DNA from: Odiellus spinosus
Lineage: Eukaryota; Arthropoda; Arachnida; Opiliones; Phalangiidae
Assembly: GCA_963920705.1 (NCBI GenBank)
Contig: OY987236.1
Location: 8,170,190 to 8,234,189, forward strand
Length of the DNA stretch: 64,000 nucleotides
Direction: 5' to 3'
Under the pieces are notes generated by a model. That model was not told where the DNA came from, ran no database searches, and saw only the letters and a program-made list of their open reading frames with translations. A program made the translations under genes and the position numbers. Below are positions 61,601 to 64,000 of the stretch, piece by piece (positions within the stretch are counted from its first letter, which is position 1; every line of letters starts with the position of its first letter).

Positions 61601-62680
61601 AAGATGGTGTGTAAAGCTGTAATATAGTCAAGCCATGCCACTGGTTTAGAAACAAAGTGAAATTGTTACGCAATAGTAACATCAAGAAAGGTAAAAATGT
61701 CTCAACCAGAAGAACGATTAATAAGGGTATCTTAAGCCTAAATAGGTCTAATTTTTTTATGGTTCAGACAGTCTAGACAACTCATAACTATTCGCATATA
61801 TTTCTCGAGAATAAATTCTATAAATATATCTATCTTTAATTGTAGACCAACTGCGTTTGAAAATTTGGTTCGGATAATTTTTAAAATTCATCTTTTGATC
61901 TAAAAACTATGCAATAATTATAATTTAACGTGTATACGAATACATATTTAGTCGGTAAACTGATTCTAGGCAAGTGATTAACCACTCGAGCCACACATTT
62001 CTACATAAAGAGTCCAAAGTGCAATAATTCATTTGCGCAATTTAACTTTTACACTATATGTAACAAATGCACTGATGTCCAACTCTAGTCGGCAAACACT
62101 CTGCAATTCGTTGTACACCAGAGTACACTGATTTCAGCTTCGACAGTGTGCATTAAGCTCGAAGTCTTATGAACTATTCAGTATCTACCCTCTCCGTCTA
62201 ACTCTTCCAATACTACATAACCGTAAAATATTTACTGTAAATCCGTAATACTTCTTGCAACAAATTACCGTAAATTTTACTGCAATTTCTTGAGATTGAA
62301 TCCAAGAAAGCACTAAGCGGAATTAAAGTATCAGGGAAGGGATTTAGTTCCCAAAGTTTATGGCAACACTTTTCGGAAGAATAAGTAGTTCAAAGTAATT
62401 TAACTTTGGATGGATTAGTTTTGTTTTTGTTTTTATTTTTACTTCTTTGGAATAAGAGATGGGAGAGAAAAAGAAATTTCGCATCGGAGTAGCTAGAAGG
62501 GGCGGGGGTTTAGCTGGTTTGCAAAGGCTTAGAGTTTAATCTCTTAAATAAGGTACTCTTTCTCAGTGATCGATTGGAAGATGCAGTTTCAAAAAGAGTT
62601 CAACTTACAATTCTTGGAGATCCTCTAGATACGAAAACGAATCCGGTGGCAAACTCGAGATAAAGTTCTTACTTAGATCT
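31997..62680 (-). CDS. rk: Type-B LRR GPCR, rickets/LGR2 (bursicon receptor), 5' partial
   Basis: In insects rickets/LGR2 binds the cystine-knot hormone bursicon and signals through Gs/cAMP for cuticle tanning and wing expansion (family knowledge). Fifteen in-phase exons, minus strand: 62609-62680, 59939-60010, 57329-57400, 50063-50206, 47328-47399, 45968-46042, 43837-43908, 41654-41797, 41271-41477, 41042-41185, 36327-36398, 35323-35615, 35072-35251, 34761-34999, 31997-34696; 4558 bp, about 1,518 residues. Order: 17 LRR units, hinge with the HCCAF cysteine motif, seven TMs, long tail. Assignment to rk rests on CEDLFGWWTLRCGVW, SSELSVYTLSVITLERNYAI, GVSDYRKFAVCLPF and the post-TM7 RGIGRCRHSSNFSN. 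LRRs align one to one with LGR5, so only the signal peptide/N-cap exon is missing; it should lie beyond 64000. Confidence 0.95.
34761..34999 (-). CDS. rk: rk TM1-TM2 exon
   Basis: 239 bp from PFMPCEDLFGWWTLRCGVW through TM1 (VFLLAMLGNGIVVVVLLF) and TM2 (FLVCNLAMADFFMGIYLGIL) to LGEFK. The class-A TM1 Asn (GN) and TM2 Asp (LAMAD) are present. Confidence 0.95.
35072..35251 (-). CDS. rk: rk hinge exon 2
   Basis: 180 bp, acidic and Tyr-rich (AEEYFEDYKS), closing with HPVQCRPEPG, the Cys-x-P-x-PGP element just before TM1 in LGRs. The acidic Tyr segment recalls the sulfated hinge tyrosine of hormone receptors, by inference only. Confidence 0.9.
35323..35615 (-). CDS. rk: rk LRR17 and hinge exon
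   Basis: 293 bp. NLAMNVFSSLPTKGLQNLRQ is the last repeat; the C-cap follows, with HKLHLSYAYHCCAF, the double-Cys hinge motif shared by LGR and glycoprotein-hormone receptors. One N-glycosylation sequon (NYT) lies near the end. Confidence 0.93.
36327..36398 (-). CDS. rk: rk LRR16 exon
   Basis: 72-bp phase-2 exon beginning DLHNNRIESIGSEAFVPTKE, joined in phase to the LRR17/hinge exon. Confidence 0.93.
38134..38371. mobile_element. hAT-like MITE, CAGGG family, copy 2
   Basis: Opens with CAGGGGTCGTAAGAAA and closes with the near-exact inverse TTTCTTACGAACCC. GTCAGGG motifs inside match the copies at 3287 and 51953. Non-coding. Confidence 0.65.
38937..39383. mobile_element. MITE, TTAAAGGGAGAATG family, copy B
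   Basis: A close relative of copy A over its whole length: AAGGGAGAATGCAACC at the left, GGATTAGGCCTATTTA and AAAACGATAAGGAATCGAT at the right, and the inner palindrome around GCCTTTGCTCATTGGTCG. About 445 bp, with TTAA near both ends. Confidence 0.85.
41042..41185 (-). CDS. rk: rk LRR14-15 exon (fused)
   Basis: 144 bp: DMSYNFIRELVSSPFKHQGE, then LLSNNRVDRINDETLLGLKK. Donor GTGAGT. A 4.6-kb intron rich in MITE-like DNA follows in transcription. Confidence 0.92.
41271..41477 (-). CDS. rk: rk LRR11-13 exon (fused)
   Basis: 207 bp covering irregular repeats: TLSDIRHLEDFLDLEGTTAL, then RLDRGKIKNVPPDLCSHVPL and NLKSNEIYTLPNLTACTQLR. The shortened repeat and the paired Cys (DLC, TAC) also occur in LGR4/5/6 at this place. 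Confidence 0.93.
41654..41797 (-). CDS. rk: rk LRR9-10 exon (fused)
   Basis: 144 bp: TFASNYIRTLHDGDFEGNRQ then VVDVTGNPISSVGRKTFSHL. The pair closely follows the LGR4/5 repeats that contain FHSNNIRSIP and NPIQFVGRSAF. Confidence 0.93.
42725..43710. mobile_element. Composite MITE with nested foldbacks in rk intron
   Basis: The ends match the TTAAAGGGAGAATG family (left TTAAAGGGAGAATTCAAC; right CTGGTGGATTAGTCCTGTTT and ACGATAAGGAGTCGAT). The middle is unlike copies A and B and holds two other inverted repeats: GAGATCGGGGTTTGGACAA (about 43007) with TTGTCCAAACCCCGATCTC (about 43166), and 43215-43252 with 43503-43540. It appears to be an element with others inserted in it. Confidence 0.7.
43215..43540. 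repeat. Inner foldback, 38-bp arms
   Basis: AGAAGCCGATGAAACCCTCC at 43215 is matched inversely by GGAGGGTTTCATCGGCTTCT ending at 43540, and the pairing runs on through about 38 bp with few mismatches. A second pairing inside (CCCTCTCTGTATGGG with CCCATACAGAGAGG) extends the stem. The loop is GC-richer than the flanks; short ORFs on both strands are by-products. Confidence 0.8.
43837..43908 (-). CDS. rk: rk LRR8 exon
   Basis: 72-bp phase-2 exon beginning EINNNRLREIPSKAIRGLRA. It aligns with the LGR5 repeat DLNYNNLDEFPTAIRTLSNL. Confidence 0.92.
45142..45306 (-). pseudogene. Unassigned exon-like ORF in rk intron
   Basis: After a GTGTTTCAG acceptor, 54 codons run open to TGA. The product begins YSPEVLHRLDGVLREMPRSE and ends with EFNDWSCLHIQAFERYLVEL then YPRS. 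Composition and GC are protein-like and unlike the surrounding intron. Spliced from rk LRR7 (phase 2) it would be out of frame and stop within a few codons, so it is not an rk exon in this frame. It could be the last exon of a nested gene, or a fragment of a mobile or retrocopied gene. I do not recognise the family. Confidence 0.35.
45486..45556. repeat. Dispersed repeat (CAGCTTTGATAGT family)
   Basis: CAGCTTTGATAGTACAAAGA followed by GTTCACGAGTGTCTGCCCCC is about 90% identical to 42864-42930 inside the composite element. A weaker relative (TCAGCTTCGACAGTG) is at about 62134. Confidence 0.75.
45968..46042 (-). CDS. rk: rk LRR7 exon
   Basis: 75 bp, one codon longer than the standard unit: FLKENKIENVSDEAFAGLEE then SLQIL, with an extra Glu/Ser in the C-terminal half of the repeat. 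GTAAG donor, phase 2 kept. Confidence 0.92.
46043..50062. other. rk introns around LRR6
   Basis: AT-rich. 47900-48510 contains several diverged direct copies of a ~130-150 bp unit with AAACCTAGCTTTG and TTGCAAATATAAGG motifs. 48958-49180 holds CCTGATATTTTCAGG and TTTCCCTGATTTTT, an old relative of the hAT-like family. No extra exon seen. Confidence 0.5.
47328..47399 (-). CDS. rk: rk LRR6 exon
   Basis: 72-bp phase-2 exon beginning NLATNQIRSLPGGAFRNLTK. The open frame upstream of its acceptor gives a longer apparent ORF that is intronic. Confidence 0.93.
50063..50206 (-). CDS. rk: rk LRR4-5 exon (fused)
   Basis: 144 bp, two LRRs without the intron normally between them: RLSGNQISNVTPESVAPLTN, then FLDQNRLSEVPVLALLSLDK. 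Phase 2 at both ends. The doubled length is consistent with loss of one intron relative to a one-LRR-per-exon plan. Confidence 0.93.
50207..53699. other. rk intron, part adjoining the satellite
   Basis: Holds a 26-base A run (50494-50519) and a hAT-like element at 51953-52337. No exon is required by LRR order between LRR3 and LRR4. Confidence 0.55.
51953..52337. mobile_element. hAT-like MITE, CAGGG family, copy 3
   Basis: Left end CAGGGTTCTTACAAAATTTT, right end GGTGTACAAACCCTG, with many TTCCCTGAC motifs between. The flanks share TAGACC on both sides, which may be what remains of an 8-bp target duplication. Best-preserved copy of the family in the window. Confidence 0.7.
53700..56160. repeat. 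180-bp satellite array (~14 monomers) in rk intron
   Basis: About 14 head-to-tail monomers. Landmarks recur every 180 bp (for example AGACTATTTTAAAATAATAA at 54661, 55021 and 55201). Each monomer has TTTCGCCACTCG twice, GAAATCGTGC twice, ACTTTTCTTTACGACCGCCT and GACATTCCCTAGACTATTTT. Central copies are nearly identical and edge copies more diverged, as expected from unequal exchange; at least two monomers carry ~20-bp deletions. No frame stays open across monomers. Confidence 0.97.
56161..57328. other. rk intron between satellite and LRR3
   Basis: No exon. A purine-rich stretch (57240-57325) precedes the donor of the LRR3 exon; CTTTCCCTTTAAGG at about 57229 resembles a MITE end. Confidence 0.5.
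57329..57400 (-). CDS. rk: rk LRR3 exon
   Basis: 72-bp phase-2 exon beginning SLHDNTFPRIPTDSFYHLSH, donor GTGAGT. It is followed in transcription by the largest intron of the gene (50207-57328), which carries the 180-bp satellite array. Confidence 0.92.
57401..59938. other. rk intron between LRR2 and LRR3
   Basis: Contains a hairpin at 58357-58432. Two overlapping ORFs at 58998-59286 come from a purine-rich stretch with no family resemblance and are not called. Confidence 0.5.
58357..58432. repeat. Hairpin with CTTAGCAGACGACGTTTC arm
   Basis: GAAACATCGTCCGCTAAG and CTTAGCAGACGACGTTTC are inverted copies (two mismatches) around a 40-base loop. The arm contains the same GTCGTCTGCTAAG core as the dispersed repeats at 16418 and 29595. 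Confidence 0.75.
59939..60010 (-). CDS. rk: rk LRR2 exon
   Basis: 72-bp phase-2 exon beginning NLGSNNLTQLHGDVFSGLGN. A GA-rich run (about 59895-59930) lies just beyond its donor, giving a CT-rich start to the transcribed intron. Confidence 0.92.
60011..62608. other. rk intron between LRR1 and LRR2
   Basis: No exon needed by LRR order and none seen. A GC-richer patch next to the LRR2 acceptor (60060-60200) is open on the minus strand upstream of the acceptor but is intronic by splice logic. A perfect TGACGTCA (CRE-type) octamer lies at about 60642. Confidence 0.5.
62609..62680 (-). CDS. rk: rk LRR1 exon
   Basis: 72 bp encoding DLSKNFISSLPPDSFSYLED and onward to QEL, with AG acceptor and GTAAG donor, phase 2 on both sides. 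It aligns to the first LRR of LGR5-type receptors, so one 5' exon is still needed. First exon of the gene seen in the window. Confidence 0.9.
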
Positions 62681-64000
62681 CTGAAAAGAAAAATTTAAAT
62701 ATCTTTTAACTTAAACATATTTAATTTGGGTTAATTAGTAACTGTCACCATTTTGTTTGTGGGACTATATTTTTAGTTTTATCATACTATTAAAACGCTA
62801 TGTTCAAAATTTTACACCTTTAGGTTAAAGCGTTCTTTCATACAAAAGGTAGGGCTTTCTGGATTAAGTACTTTTACGAGAAAGACCGCGCGAAAAAAAA
62901 ACCTATGACTCATGCCGTAACGTGCGAGAATCAACTGTAGGCTCCCCGAATTTTTATGATTAAAATTTAGGAAATGGCAATAATAAAATATGAATTTTTA
63001 CTGTTGCCGTAATGTTTTGTACGACATTTTGAATAGTTTTTCAACGATATCTCCGAAAATGTTACTCAATTGGAGTTCATGAAACATCCGTGAAAGCCTC
63101 ACTTTAACAGATGTTAACCCTAAAGTTAAGGATTAAATTTATCATAAGCCTAATTTTGATTAAATATAGAAGAATAAAAAAGAAAATTGTTAATATTTAT
63201 AAATTACGTTATATTTAAATGCTTGAAATTAAAATATTAAGTTCTTATATAACCAAAAAAATTATAAAACTGTATTTCATTTAGTTTTGATATTTACACA
63301 AATCCATTGCGACCGCCCACATTAAAGCCTAAATCATCTTTTGACGAATGAATAGCCAAAAATTGCATTGATCAAACAGTTTTCCTATGGGGTTACTTTC
63401 GTTCAAATTATGGTTTATAAAACTACTTTTATTGGGATTATTTACATGGGATAGAACCTTTTATATTAATCCGCCCCAGTTTACTCGGAACACAACTAGA
63501 GATATATGAAGATTACGTAAAATTAATGGGAAATAAATTTGACTTCATACAGTTATACCAACAAATTTTGAATTAAGTTTGTTTTATACAAACTAAATAG
63601 CTCGGTGAAACAAAAATTAAAAATGATAAACCAGTATAAACCAACAAATCAGAAAGTCCATAACGCTTCATCAATTCGGTCAATAGAGGAGGTGGGGAAT
63701 AAAGTGGGCACAGTCTGTTCATCGCAAAGTAATGCTACGAAACCATTGAAGACGGGACGTTATCAGGGGCCCTACTTACGCGATACCGGTTTCCTACCTA
63801 AGTGCCCTAGCCCTATAAAGAGATGCTGAAAAGGAAAACCAATATTTTCTTTCATATTACTTCACGTCCTCAAATTGGAGGACCAATGTCCTCACTGCCC
63901 CAGTCAGGAGTTCTAATGGAGTGCCCTTCCCACTTCGGAGGGCGCCGTTTTGGAACACGAGCACGCTGAAACCTTTTACGTCATCAAGGTAACAAATGCT
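62681..64000. other. rk intron 1 (partial) to the window edge
   Basis: The missing rk signal-peptide exon was not found here. 63640-64000 is GC-richer; on the minus strand a frame is open from the edge to TAA at 63857 (48 codons, ending LELLTGAVRTLVLQFEDVK). It contains the near-palindrome GTCCTCAAATTGGAGGAC at about 63867. It may be a repeat or a fragment of an unknown coding sequence. Confidence 0.4.

Noticed and set aside
31997..62680. Assignment to the LGR1/glycoprotein-hormone receptor (type A)
   Set aside because: The HCCAF hinge is shared, but 17 LRRs, the CEDLFGWWTLRCGVW segment and the post-TM7 RGIGRCRHSSNFSN block fit rickets/LGR2 instead.

Overview
This is a eukaryotic nuclear genomic window: AT-rich, intron-dense, and full of non-autonomous repeats. 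It carries three protein-coding genes, all on the minus strand, which I assembled exon by exon from splice sites and reading phase. From low to high coordinate they are (1) an actin-binding LIM protein of the abLIM/Unc-115 family, about 10.7-16.9 kb; (2) a FEM1-family ankyrin-repeat substrate receptor of CUL2 ubiquitin ligases, about 26.2-29.0 kb; and (3) a type-B leucine-rich-repeat GPCR of the rickets/LGR2 (bursicon receptor) kind, from 32.0 kb to beyond the right edge. The rickets-like transmembrane core and the conserved stretch just after TM7 point to an arthropod or close ecdysozoan. I cannot name the species.

Layout. 1-10.7 kb: no gene; a 20-bp tandem repeat at the left edge, a palindrome cluster, MITE-like and hAT-like repeats, and older tandem duplications. 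10.7-16.9 kb: abLIM/Unc-115, 16 coding exons, complete from a 31-bp start exon to the villin headpiece (predicted 723 aa). 16.9-26.2 kb: intergenic, with a possible promoter-like patch near 24.4 kb. 26.2-29.0 kb: FEM1, 8 coding exons, complete (predicted 652 aa). 29.0-32.0 kb: intergenic. 32.0-62.7 kb: the LGR2/rk gene, 15 coding exons in the window (about 1,518 residues including 17 LRR units, hinge, seven TMs and a very long cytoplasmic tail); only the signal-peptide/LRR-N-cap exon is missing and should lie to the right.

In the LGR gene most LRRs sit one per 72-bp exon with phase-2 introns, the arrangement known for vertebrate LGR4/5/6, interrupted by a few fused exons. Its introns hold most of the unusual DNA: about 14 copies of a 180-bp satellite monomer (53.7-56.2 kb), nested foldback elements (42.7-43.7 kb), hAT-like CAGGG elements, and an unassigned 54-codon ORF behind a good splice acceptor (45.1-45.3 kb). 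The three genes are not functionally linked by anything in the sequence; they are neighbours on one strand. I saw no tRNA, rRNA, CRISPR array or intact transposase gene. All exon ends are read by eye and may be off by a base or two.
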